Assembly: GCA_026075535.2 (NCBI GenBank)
Contig: AP026539.1
Span: forward strand, 7,750,001 to 7,814,000
Source of the DNA: Tricholoma matsutake
Taxonomy: Eukaryota; Basidiomycota; Agaricomycetes; Agaricales; Tricholomataceae
DNA length: 64,000 nucleotides
Direction: 5' to 3'
Shown here: in pieces, positions 32,041 to 41,606 of the stretch
How the letters are laid out: each line of letters opens with the position of its first letter
Position numbering within the stretch: the first letter of the stretch is position 1
Position numbers and translations under genes: made by a program
Notes under the pieces: model-generated
What the model was told of the DNA's origin: nothing
The model's input: only the letters and a program-made list of their open reading frames with translations
Database searches by the model: none

Positions 32041-33095
32041 ATTTACTTAATATTGTCACAGATAGTCCTTGGCAGGTTATTAAAGACAAGAAAAAAGAGC
32101 ATGGTAATGTACTTGAACACAATGAAAATCCAAAATTTCAAACAAAAAGAAAGGATTTCAGTACACATACATTCATTGTAGCTAAAGGTACAGCACCAGT
32201 ACAAAATACTACTGGCACAAAACGAAAAGCTGATGAAGAGCTGATAAATGAACACCCTAAAACAAAGAAAGCCAAATTGACATTTATTCCGGCACAAGAT
32301 ACTCCAGTGGGTATTACATGGGATTCAGAGAATTATAGTTGTGCATATGATGCTATATTCTCTATTCTGTGTGATGTATGGATCCAGAATCCCAAAAAAT
32401 GGACAAAATGGTTTTGCTGGTTGAGTACACTGTTAGAAAGACTTGCCTATAACTATAGAGAAATTCTTCAGGGTAAAAAATCTCTGGAAGCTGCCAGAAA
32501 CGATGTTAGAAAATGGCTGCATAACAAAGACAATATATTATTTCCCTATGGACAAGTTGGTACCAATGTAGCTGAATTGGGAAGACAGTTGATGATTAGA
32601 GATGAATCTCCATGCTATGCCAAACTTCAGTGTACAACATGCAGCAAACAAGAGAACCTTGAACCTCCAGAAAATTTCAGGCATGTAATGAGCAGTAACT
32701 CAAAATCTGTTAATGATTGGTTTCAGAACTGGCAAAATGAAAATACAGACAATTGCTGTGAATGTCAATCCAAACAGCATATTATTCGCAACTTTACAGT
32801 CACTCCAGAGCTACTTATGTTCAGTTTGAATGTGACTGGAATAGCAGTAAGCAGAAGTGTTTGAATAAAAGGTGCTAATAACAAAGATACCATGCTACCC
32901 TTGAAAGGTATTGTTTATTCTGGAAACTTTCATTTTACATGCAGAATTATATCAGACAAAAATGTCTGGTTTCATGATGGCATAACAACCAGAAGCAAAT
33001 GTGACAAAGTAGGTCATATAACAGATTTCTCTGACAAGATGTTTATGACTTGTAATAACAAGCATGCAGTACTGGCAATATATGTCAAGAAGTAA
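32041..33095 (+). pseudogene. USP-like cysteine peptidase domain fused C-terminal to the Helitron helicase
   Basis: After a Lys-rich linker (TKRKADEEL, KTKKAKLTF) the frame gives WDSENYSCAYDAIFSIL near 32320, matching the catalytic-Cys region of ubiquitin-specific-protease-like folds. Paired Cys motifs (CTTCSKQ, CCECQSKQH) look like their zinc ribbon. After a TGA at 32862-32864 the next frame gives GIVYSGNFHFTCRII and VWFHDGITT (near 32905-32990), placing the catalytic His and Asp. I recall a similar tail on other agaricomycete Helitron helicases. Substrate is unknown. A deubiquitinase or viral-type protease role is only inference. The 3' sequence 33096-33163 has nothing recognisable. Confidence 0.6.
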
Positions 33096-33163
33096 TTAGT
33101 GTAGATAGTTTTCACTTTATGTATAACTATTATATTAGCCTGTAACAATTGATTTCATATTAA

Positions 33164-33845
33164 ATGAATAACATAAAAAAATTAAGGACTCATACCTGCC
33201 AGTACTGGCCCTCACCCCCAAGTAGATATTATCATCTTGTATCTGATAGCAATTGTGATGTGAAGCAACAGGTGATGGCCTCAGGCAATCCTTTCTTTGC
33301 TGACATGGGCATGTCTGTTGATGTGTGGCATTTCCTCAACAAGCACAAGGTCACTCATGAGTTTTGCCAAGTCCACTGCAACCCCGCAATGTACCCTGAG
33401 CTGATGAATGAGAAAGGCAAGTGGTACTTCAACACATCAGTTGCAGAGCAGACAAACATGTGGCTGGGTGGATATCATTTGATGTGCCATGAGATGTTGC
33501 CAGCAAAGTTTAACTTTTTCCTTGACGAAATGATTCAGCTCAGGAACATTGAAATGTTGAAGACATTGGGATGTAGCCTTGGGTCATATAGGGGAGTCAC
33601 CCATGTATGGGGTGAATCCTAGGTCGATAGGTAGGGGAGTGAATCTTCTTGACCATGTGAAGTGGAAGACCTCTGACTTGTCATGTTCCAGAACAAGTCC
33701 AAGTGAGTCCATGATCCATAAACCACTTTGGAAGGCAAACCCTGTCACTGGTGAAACCAAAGTTAGCGGTGATGAAGTTTCTGATCTTGCAGCTGAGGAT
33801 CCTATTGATCCTGCAGATGGACTTAAGTGGCTTCATGATAGATCT
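33164..33845 (+). pseudogene. Fragment resembling KDZ-transposase-associated Cys-cluster protein
   Basis: The plus-strand frame from 33164 reads FADMGMSVDVWHFLNKHK, FCQVHCNP, WYFNTSVAEQTNMWLGGYH and KFNFFLDEMIQLRN. From memory this resembles the conserved C-terminal part of basidiomycete proteins that accompany Kyakuja-Dileera-Zisupton transposases (CxC5/CxC6-type). The match is uncertain. It is interrupted at about 33573-33710 by a LINE fragment, then resumes (HKPLWKANPVTGETK, DPIDPADGLKWLHD) until a TIR element cuts it at 33846. It may be the tail of the same dioxygenase/KDZ locus, or independent. Confidence 0.4.
33573..33710 (-). repeat. Short LINE RT fragment
   Basis: About 135 bp matches the resident LINE RT region at 57200-57335 (landmarks GGTAGGGGAGTGAATCT and CTGACTTGTC). 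It lies antisense within a plus-strand coding fragment. No poly(A) or target duplication is visible, so it may have arrived by repair capture and not by standard retrotransposition. Confidence 0.8.
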
Positions 33846-35719
33846 CAAGGGGGCACCAGGATCAAAAAAATAGACCTGGGGTCAATATTTTTGTTAAGGA
33901 CATTTTGGTGCACTAAGTAGCTTACATAATCAGGAACATGTCTATATTTAGCAATATGACATCATCTTCATGACCGCTTCCCCTTGTCCTCACCCAGAAG
34001 CTTCACAAGCTGCCCACACCCAATTTTGTGGCTCTTGCTCAAATTCCATGCACCAAAGATGATACTGGACATATAGAGTGAGTTATCAATCACTGAGAAC
34101 TGAGATCAAGTGTCAAGCCATGCTTACCCACTGAGTCTTGCATCAATTGCCTTGCCATCCATGTTGTTTGGTTTTTGCCACTGTAATCAATTATATTTTT
34201 GCTTTCCTATTCAACGAGAGTAAGTGTATGGTCAATAGTACTGCAGCTACTTTCAGTTTCATGAAGGAGAGTCCATTTTTCTTCTTTTTAGTGTCTTTGT
34301 CTCATTTTGCCTGTGCATCCTTACAGGCTTTTGTTCTGTGATGGCACTTTTTGAGGTTGGCTAGCCCAATGGTGCAGGGTTACTGCAGTCTGGACAAACA
34401 GCATATCCCTCTGCATCGAGGATTGGCACTAGTATTGGTGACTAGAACAACTAGTGTTTAAGGGTCCAGTCCATAGGACCAAAAAAAAGACCGAAGTTGG
34501 ACTGAATTGGACCAGAAAAGACCAGACCAGTGGTCTATTTGTGGACCAGTCTTTTGCAGTTCAGTTAGCAGTCTTCCCATTTTGAAAAATGTTGTAAAAC
34601 CAAAGAAAACCAGTCTAAACTGGTTAGGACCAGTTTTATCATGGGAACATATATTGGACCATGTTCACACATGAAATCCGGAGAATTTGACCTCTGGTTC
34701 ATAAAAAATGGTTAAGAATTGAGCAAGATATAACCAAATCTATTTTTGTATGAGTATTTTGTTGTATCAGATTGATTTTCATTTCATCTTACTCATATGT
34801 TGATCATTTGCTTGATTCTATTAATGATCATAGGACTAACATGTATAATAATACTCCCACCATTTGTCAATGCATGCTATGCATCACATAATTTATGGTT
34901 GTCACATTACATTTCTTGGTGTTCAGCATGAGTCATTCAGTAGATGTATTATTATATTGATCATAGCCAAGTCAAATCTTGATGAAATGTCTTAAAAGTT
35001 AGACAGAATGATGGGAAATTACAATGTCTATCCATCTGTACAGTGGTTATAAGGTCCTGGTAATATTTGCTAAGATACATATGGGTTATATTAATATGAC
35101 AAATTTCACAACAAAACATCGATCTGAACCAGTCTTAACTGGTCTTTTTCAGTCTTTTAATGGGAAAGGACCGGTCCTAGGTGGTCCAGTTTGGTTCTAG
35201 CAGTATCTGGGTCGGTCCTGGACTGGTTTAGGTTGCGGTATTTATGTTTTTGGGTCAAAAAACTGAACTGGACTGGACCCTTAAACACTAAGAACAACAG
35301 TTCTACCAGTAACCTGTCATACATGTATGTGATTTTTGAAACCTACAACACTGCTACTTAATGCCATGTTTCTGATTAGATTTTATACTGTTTTGGCACT
35401 GTTGAGTAAGGTGTAGGCAACATTCAATAGGCTTCAAATTGCTTAGATACTGCAAAAATACTGTTTGTGGTGCAGATCAGTGTTTTTGATCACTCATAAA
35501 TTGTGAATCCCAGTGTAAATCAGTTTATTTTACCTCTTCTGCTACTCAGATGCTATGGAAAACCTTCTATACATGCTTTATATGTTGTAGAAAGGTTCTA
35601 TGAGCCTCAAATTGATGTTTAGAAGTCCTATTCTGGAGAGGTCCAATTTTTTTTTATGGCCTCCAGTTGGACTAACTAACCAGGTTCCAGTCCAGCATTT
35701 CAATCCTGGTGCCCTCTTG
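33846..35719. mobile_element. Non-autonomous DNA element with about 17-bp TIRs
   Basis: The ends CAAGGGGGCACCAGGAT (33846-33862) and, on the other strand, CAAGAGGGCACCAGGAT (ending at 35719) are inverted with one difference in 17. The flanks ATAGATCT (33838-33845) and TTTGATCT (35720-35727) match at 6 of 8 bases, a possible 8-bp target duplication. The 1.87-kb interior is AT-rich and has no convincing gene. It holds the hAT-type MITE at 34452-35290. The call rests on ends only. The right end coincides with the start of element X copy A. Confidence 0.45.
34452..35290. mobile_element. hAT-type MITE (839 bp)
   Basis: Perfect 21-bp terminal inverted repeats start TAGTGTTTAAGGGTCCAGTC at 34452 and end at 35290. 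They are flanked by a perfect 8-bp target duplication AGAACAAC (34444-34451 and 35291-35298). An 8-bp duplication and a YAGTGTT start are typical of hAT elements. The ends are rich in GGACCAG and CCAGTY-type motifs in both orientations, as expected of subterminal transposase sites. The interior has no coding frame, so it depends on a hAT transposase elsewhere. Confidence 0.92.
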
Positions 35720-35727
35720 TTTGATCT

Positions 35728-36565
35728 GTTACAACCACCATAAACAGTGGTAAACACCTCTGCTCAACGTTGCACACAACGTTGAGACTTCATCTGAAGT
35801 CTGATCTTTGATTGGACTTCACCATTATGAACACTTTTTGTGACTCTAGGCCTGCCCATATTTGCTAAGAGATCCATCTATCCAATCTTCAGGGATGTCC
35901 CAGTCATTGTTTCTGACAGTGACTACTGTTAGTCTTGTTCTCCTGGGCTTTGAGGATCCTGGCTAGGTGAGTGCAGTCAACAAAATAGTAGTCTGGGTTC
36001 CTATGGGGGCTTAGAGTGGGTGTGGGATGCCTACTTCAATGCTTGCCCACATTGAGTGAGCTGGGGGAGGTCTGATTTGGGAGGGAGGCACTTCTACTGG
36101 ACTGTTGGTTGGCCTCTGGCCCACAGCCTCCATTCTCTGTAAGTCTCTACTATTAGGGGCATGCTACACTGACTACCTACTTGGAATACACCATTGTTAA
36201 AAGGGGCTGGGTGATGGTGCCCCCTGGTGGCTAGGACAATGCTTGGGTAGCTGCTTCTCACCACCTACTCTCTACCTCCAGTGCTCACTCTCCTGGGGTG
36301 TCCAGAACTGGGTTCAGTCTTCTCCCACTAGGCAGCAGGATGTGTGGCCTGCTTGCCCCCTCAGAGCAGTTGGAGGCAATGTCGGGTGGGCCCGGAACTG
36401 ATATCTGGGCCTGGCTGTTGTCAACAACACACTGCGTATTTTGATTACTACCATCATCTACCAGCACTAACTTGCTCTCAATGCCTAAACAGCCAATCAG
36501 AGACCAAAGACTTTATGTCTCTCTGGCAGCCTGGCAAGCTTCCTATGTGGCAATGCATTGGTGAC
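35728..36565 (+). mobile_element. Element X copy A, 5' part
   Basis: This aligns with the heads of copies B, C and D, beginning TGTTACAACCACCATAAACA. It includes the hairpins CAACGTTG/CAACGTTG, AAGTCTGAT/ATTGGACTT (wobble paired) and TCATTGT/ACAGTGA. The ORF region is mostly deleted: the copy jumps near 36528 to a short piece of the ORF's 3' end (GGCAAGCTTCCTATGTGGC). It then meets gypsy-3. The 3' part of an X element lies at 40988-41606, so gypsy-3 separates two X pieces. Whether they were one copy is inference. Confidence 0.8.
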
Positions 36566-37293
36566 CCACCCCAACAACGAACACAATGTCCTCATTGGTA
36601 GTGAGGGTGATTTGTCGCGTGACTTGAATGACTCTGTGAGTGCTCCTGTTCCCTTCTCCATCCCACATCTCATCTGGCATTGTGCTGTCAATGACCATGA
36701 CCCGTCCTCTTCTGTCCGTGTTCATGTTGAAGCATTGATTGACCATGGTTCCCCTGTAGTTCTGATTGATCAACTTCTGGTGTCTCGCCTGCATCTTCGT
36801 CAAAGACTCCTGCCTCAACAGTTCCCTGTGTCTGGTGCTTTCTTCAATGATTCTGTGTTGCCTGCATCCATTTCTCTTATGCACTAGGTCAAACTTAAAT
36901 TACATGACCGAAATAGTTACTACTCAGCCTGGACTGTATGCGCTCTCATGGCACTGAACTTGTGCCATCAGATTATACTTGGACTGCCATTTATGTACCA
37001 TAATAACATTGTTGTGGATGTTCGCAAAAGCACAGCTATGAATGATTCAAATTTTGACCTGCTAACACCCAACACCCCCATGATTACCCAAACTGCCTCC
37101 ACCAAAACTATGTGATGTCATCAACATAAATATTGAGAATCACAAACTGTTGATGCTTGAATTGCATGATGTTTACGAAAAGCATCGAGCTGTTATTGAT
37201 GCGTCTTGCGAGATTGTGTGACCATTTGATGTGATTGCAGCTGTACATGTGTGAATTGAGCAGCTTGCTGCCCACACTCACCTGGATAAGCTT
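36558..37293 (+). pseudogene. Gypsy-3 protease region
   Basis: The frame 36558-36887 contains a retropepsin-like segment (EALIDHGSPVVLID, near 36730), with the catalytic DSG reading DHG. It continues past a stop with LILGLPFMYHNNIVVDV, typical of the protease-RT linker. Stops at about 36885, 37114 and 37250 break it. Confidence 0.75.
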
Positions 37294-38560
37294 GTGACTG
37301 ATGTGAAGGAGACTTACACTGACGTTTTCAAACCGATTCCACATGTCAGCGAAATGTCTGATAACATACATTGTAAAATCACACTGAAAGATGCAAACAA
37401 AACTGTTAGCACTCATTTATACTCTTGCCCTCATAAATACCATGAAGCATGGAGTACCCTCATCAGCAAGCACCTTGATGCTCGGCAGATTTGTCCTTCT
37501 TCTTTGGCTCATGCTTTGCCTGCCTTTCTTGTATCTAAGGCAGATAAGGAAGTGCTGCCATGGTGGGTAAACAATTACCGCCAGCTGAATGCGAATACTG
37601 TCACCGACTGTCACCCACTGCCATGGGTGGATAATATCCTAGCTGATGCAGGCAAAGGAGAAATTTGGAGCAAGATTGATATGATAGATAGTTTTTTCCA
37701 CACAAAAATGGACCTGGAGAGCATTCATCTCACCGCCATGACCACACCCCTGGGGCCTTATGAGTGGCTAGTCATGCCACAGGGCTTGCGAAATGCTCCT
37801 CCTGTTCATCAACGGTGGGTAACTGAGGCTCTCTGCCCATTGCTGGCATGTTTTTGTCACATATACCTTGACAACATTATCATTTGGTCTGACTCGGTTG
37901 AGGAACACATACAGCATATCAAATTAATTATGAATGCACTGTGCAAGGCTTGCCTATACTGCAATTCCAAAAAATTCCAGTTCTTTCTTACTGAACTGGA
38001 ATTTCTTGGACACCGCATCTTGCATGACGGTATTGAGGCTTACTCCTCAAAGGTGGACAAAATCCTCAGGTGGCCTACTCCTAAATTGGCCACAGATGTC
38101 TGCAGTTTTCTGGGCCTTGTCCAATATATTGCTGCATTCCTGCTGAAACTTGCTGATCACACATCGGTCCTCACACTCCCCTTACTATGAAAGAATGCAA
38201 AAAACAGTTTCCTGCATGGGATACTCATCACCAAAATGCTTTTGATGCTATCAAAGCCCTCAGTCGAGAATGCCTGACTGTGATTGATCATACAATACAA
38301 ACCCTGGTGACAATAAAATTTTTGTAACATGCGATGTGAGTGATCTACAGACTGGTGCTGTACTGAGCTGGGGTCATATCTGGGAAATGGCTTGACCTGT
38401 GGCTTTTGATTCTATGCAGCTCAAAGATGCACAAAAGAACTACCCTGTCCATGAGAAAGAAATGCTGGCTATCATCTGCGCTCTCAAGAAATAGAGATCT
38501 GACCTGCTGGGGACAGAGATTGTCATCTACACAGACCATTGCACACTAGAGAACTTTGAT
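37294..38560 (+). pseudogene. Gypsy-3 reverse transcriptase and RNase H
   Basis: The 298-codon frame 37294-38190 has RT motifs WVNNYRQLNANTVTD, WSKIDMIDSFF, VMPQGLRNAPPVHQR and the palm motif HIYLDNIIIWSDSVEE. The usual YLDD is YLDN, so a catalytic Asp is replaced. The thumb and connection follow (ELEFLGHRI, FLGLVQYIAAFL). RNase H is spread over short frames to about 38560 (NYPVHEKEMLAIICAL near 38440), with several stops. Confidence 0.88.
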
Positions 38561-40577
38561 GTGCAGAAAGATCTTTCATGTTGTCAGGCACACTGGATGG
38601 AACATCTATCCCAATTTGACATGACAATCAGGTACATCTGTGGTGAGGACAACACTGTAGCTGATGCCCTGTCACAATTACCAAGCAATATGCCTGACTC
38701 AGATACTTGTTCTGACATTGAAGTCTCTGACCCTCCTGTTTGCTGGGATGACTGGCTCAGACATTGCACTGTGAATGCCATTTTAACAATCTCAGCAGAC
38801 AAGTCTTTCCTACAAGATATCTCTACTGGATATGAACATGATGATTTTTGCAAAAAACTGTTGACCATTGATGCTAGCATCCTAGGAATCAAATTCATCA
38901 ATAACCTGTGGTACATTGGGGATTGACTGATAATACCACACTATGGGACTGTCCGAGAGGACCTGTTCCATCTTGCACATGACACTCTGGGACATTTCAG
39001 TGCAGATAAATCATATGCCACTATCCATAACTGCTATTATTGGCCCAACATGCAGCATGACCTTGAGAATGCCTATGTCCCTGGCTGTGTGCCTTGCCAA
39101 TGAAACAAGAGCCCAACCACAAAGGCAGTAGGCCCACTTCACCCTCTCCCAATTCCTGATGGACGTGGTGACTCCATGTGCCTCAACTTTGTGGGCCCTC
39201 TCCCTGAGGATCATGGGTTTAATTGCATCTTGACTATCACTGACCACTTGGGCTCTGATGTATGGCTGATCCCCACGCAGACAGACATCATGGCCCAGAA
39301 ATTGGCAACCATTTTTTTCAATGAGTGGTACTGTGAAAATGGCCTGCCGCTCGAACTCATATCTGACTGTGATAAACTGTTTGTATTGAAGTTCTGGAAG
39401 GCACTCCATGCATTGACTGGAGTACACTTGAAGTTGTCCACAGCATACCACCCACAAACAGATGGTTCCAGTGAGCACACCTAGTGTTTCAAAGTCTGGT
39501 TTTTTGATTTTTGATATATCTTAACAATGGTTGGACAGATTTTTTTTTTCTGAGGGAGGACCCCCCATTATTTTTCATGCTCTATCTACTCCTAAATTTC
39601 GTGATTATCTTGACAGTGGGTGGCTGAAATCTTTCCATCCTAGAGAGGACCCCCCTGTCTTTTGCAAATTCTATCTCCTGTAATATTTTGGTGAATTCTT
39701 GGATTTTCCCTGAATTTATAATACAGCTTTTTGAAATCAAAAAAGTTGCAAAAAGTCGGAACCTGACTGGACTTCGAAACACTAAGCACACCAATGAGAC
39801 ACTCAACCAATGTATCCATTTCCATGTCAAATGCAATCAGAAAGGCTGGGCTCATGCTCTGCTGCTCATCTGTTTCAATATCATGAATACTGTGAATGCT
39901 TCTACAGGATTTTTGGGGTTTCAACTGTGCATGGGTCAGAGCCCATGCATCTTGCCACCTTTGATCCCCTTGTCCATAACGAGACCCCCCCTTGAGGACT
40001 GCCAAGCTCAAGCTATCTGCAAGCAAATACTTCAGGATAAACGAGAAGCAAAGGATGTGCTCTTGACCAGCAAAATCACACAGGCTTTCCACGCTAACAA
40101 GAAGCGAGGGGTTGAAGATGTGTTCAATGTCGGCGACAGGGTCATGTTGGCAATACTACACTGCTGGCAAGAATACAAGGCAGGAGACAAGAACCGTGTT
40201 GCTAAGTTTTTCCCTAGATTTGATGGGCTGCATACCATTACAAAAGCATTTCCTGACTCTTCTGTTTACACTCTAGACCTCCCTAACTCCCCAGATGTTT
40301 GCCCCACCTTTCATGCTTCGCTCCTGAAATGGTTCCATGGGAATGATGGAGTCCTTTTTCCTTCACGTGAACATCCGATGCCTGGGCCAGTGGTCACCTT
40401 GGATGGGGTCGAAGAACACATGATTGAGAAGATTGTGGACGAACAGAGAAGAGGGTGTGGGATGCAATATCTTGTGCGCTGGGTTGGCTACCCACCTGTC
40501 CACGACCAATGGATGCCACACCGTGACTTGGATGATTGCAAAGTGCTGGATAACTGGTTGCAACATAGGGTTTAGGG
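38561..40577 (+). pseudogene. Gypsy-3 integrase and chromodomain, split by a MITE
   Basis: The RNase H end and linker (IRYICGEDNTVADALSQL) lead to the integrase zinc region (LAHDTLGHFSADKSY, near 38970) and core (MCLNFVGPLPEDHGFN, LELISDCDKLFV, YHPQTDGSSEHT). The hAT-type MITE at 39482-39784 interrupts right after SSEHT. The frame continues in phase on the other side with NETLNQC when the MITE and one target copy are ignored. The C-terminal half (GDRVMLAIL, FDGLHTITKAF) ends with a chromodomain (HMIEKIVDEQ, YLVRWVGYPPVHDQWMP) and a stop near 40575. Confidence 0.9.
39482..39784. mobile_element. hAT-type MITE (303 bp) in gypsy-3 integrase
   Basis: Terminal inverted repeats TAGTGTTTCAAAGTC and, from the right, TAGTGTTTCGAAGTC are flanked by a perfect 8-bp target duplication AGCACACC (39474-39481 and 39785-39792). 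The interior has two imperfect direct copies of about 90 bp, each starting AGGACCCCCC. No coding frame. The TIR start is shared with the 839-bp MITE at 34452, so one transposase may mobilise both. Confidence 0.92.
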
Positions 40578-40754
40578 TCACACAGTAGCTTTTTTCCCAC
40601 TGGGTTTTTGATGCACCCATTGTGAAGGTTGATGATGGGATTGATTGTTTTATTGTTTTTTTTTTTCTTTTCCTTTGGATTATTGCTGGATAGCTTCCAG
40701 ATGTGCATACTTACAGACACAAACACCCCCTTTCTTTTTTAAAGAGTGGGAGGG

Positions 40755-40981
40755 TGTAAGCATGGCTTACATCATCACATTGGCAACTTGTTTGTTATCG
40801 ATAAAGAACCCCCCATCTTTTTACCTTTTTACCATCTTGTCTACAACTAGTCAATTACTTTACTCTCTCAGGAATATTATGCTGTGTCTTGTCACTCCGT
40901 GTGATTGAGAAGTGGATTGTAATATTCCATCTTTTCTCCTTTTCTAGTGTTTTCTGTCTTCTCTTCAAAGACAGGCTTTCA
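40755..40981 (+). repeat. Probable gypsy-3 3' LTR
   Basis: The sequence starts TGTAAGCATGGCTTACATCA right after the polypurine tract and ends in GGCTTTCA at about 40981, where element X sequence begins. The size (about 227 bp) fits small marY1-type LTRs. There is no second copy in the window, so the ends are inferred. Confidence 0.55.
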
Positions 40982-40987
40982 GCTGGG

Positions 40988-41606
40988 CAGTCCACTCCAC
41001 ACCCATCACCGCCAGTCTACTGGCTGTTGTCAGGTTGGTGACAAGTGTCGCTGCCCTTTACGTTCTCCCTACTGCGGGGGGGAAGCTGTCATTGAGCGCA
41101 TGTGCCTGGAGCACATTTACTCGAGGGGGGCTACAGCCCCATGCCTATGGTGGTTCTGGTGAGTAACCAACTGCCTCATCACTGCAATGCATGCTGAGAC
41201 ACGGTGATGGTCCATCTCATTTGCCTGAGGTGGTCAACCCTCACTAGCTGGCAAAGTGAATACAGTTACTCTTCCTCCCTTGGGGGGAGGATTTATGGTG
41301 AATTGACACTGCCCAGCACCTGCTCTGACTTTGGTTGGATAAGCAGCTGGGGGGACCAGGATAGCACCAGCTGGCAATCTAATGGCTAGCTTTAGGGGGG
41401 TTCCCCCTCCAGATTATTGCCTTTCCTGTCTGAGAGGACAATGTCTGTGGCCCGCCCACCTAAAGTGGCTAAAACGAGAACCTGGGATGGGAGATGGGTG
41501 AGGGGAACACATAGCTAGAGTAGTACCTGAGTTTGTACCCCAACCTGTGGACTGTGTTTGAGCCCTGTGTTATAAATTGTTGACCCAAAAAAAAAAAAAA
41601 AAAAAA
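40988..41606 (+). mobile_element. Element X copy A, 3' part with poly(A)
   Basis: This matches the 3' untranslated part of X-B, X-C and X-E, including the GC-rich hairpin GGGGCT/AGCCCC (near 41130). It ends GTTATAAATTGTTGACCC plus 21 A. It directly abuts LINE RT sequence at 41607, so it was inserted in, or fused to, the L3b LINE fragment. No target duplication can be read because the left end is elsewhere. Confidence 0.85.

Larger units (their letters stand above)
26411..33095 (+). mobile_element. Decayed Helitron (Rep, Pif1-like helicase, USP-like domain)
   Basis: The consecutive plus-strand fragments are those of fungal Helitron transposases in the usual order: N-terminal zinc-finger region, HUH endonuclease, tyrosine segment, helicase. 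A USP-like peptidase domain follows. Boundaries are approximate. I found no convincing 5' TC end or 3' hairpin plus CTRR end. Many in-frame TGA codons and several frameshifts show that it is dead. It lies directly downstream of the dioxygenase-like gene on the same strand. Confidence 0.85.
36558..40981 (+). mobile_element. Gypsy-3: 5'-truncated, marY1-like chromovirus
   Basis: Plus-strand protease, RT, RNase H, integrase and chromodomain fragments end at 40577. They are followed by a purine-rich tract (AAAGAGTGGGAGGG, 40741-40754) and a probable 3' LTR. No gag or 5' LTR is present, and the left end abuts element X sequence. The organisation resembles marY1-type elements of mushrooms. A hAT-type MITE is inserted in the integrase. 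Frames are heavily broken. Confidence 0.88.

Noticed and set aside
33096..33163. Helitron 3' end: an ATAGTT/AACTAT inverted repeat after the last frame.
   Set aside because: The loop is long, the stem is only 6 bp, and no CTRR follows at the expected distance.
34452..35290. Direct coding of a hAT transposase within the 839-bp MITE.
   Set aside because: No frame of useful length; AT-rich interior with stops in all frames.
40645..40754. T-rich and poly(T) run near 40650 as a LINE tail.
   Set aside because: It lacks the shared LINE/X tail sequence, sits between the gypsy-3 stop and its polypurine tract, and has no target duplication.
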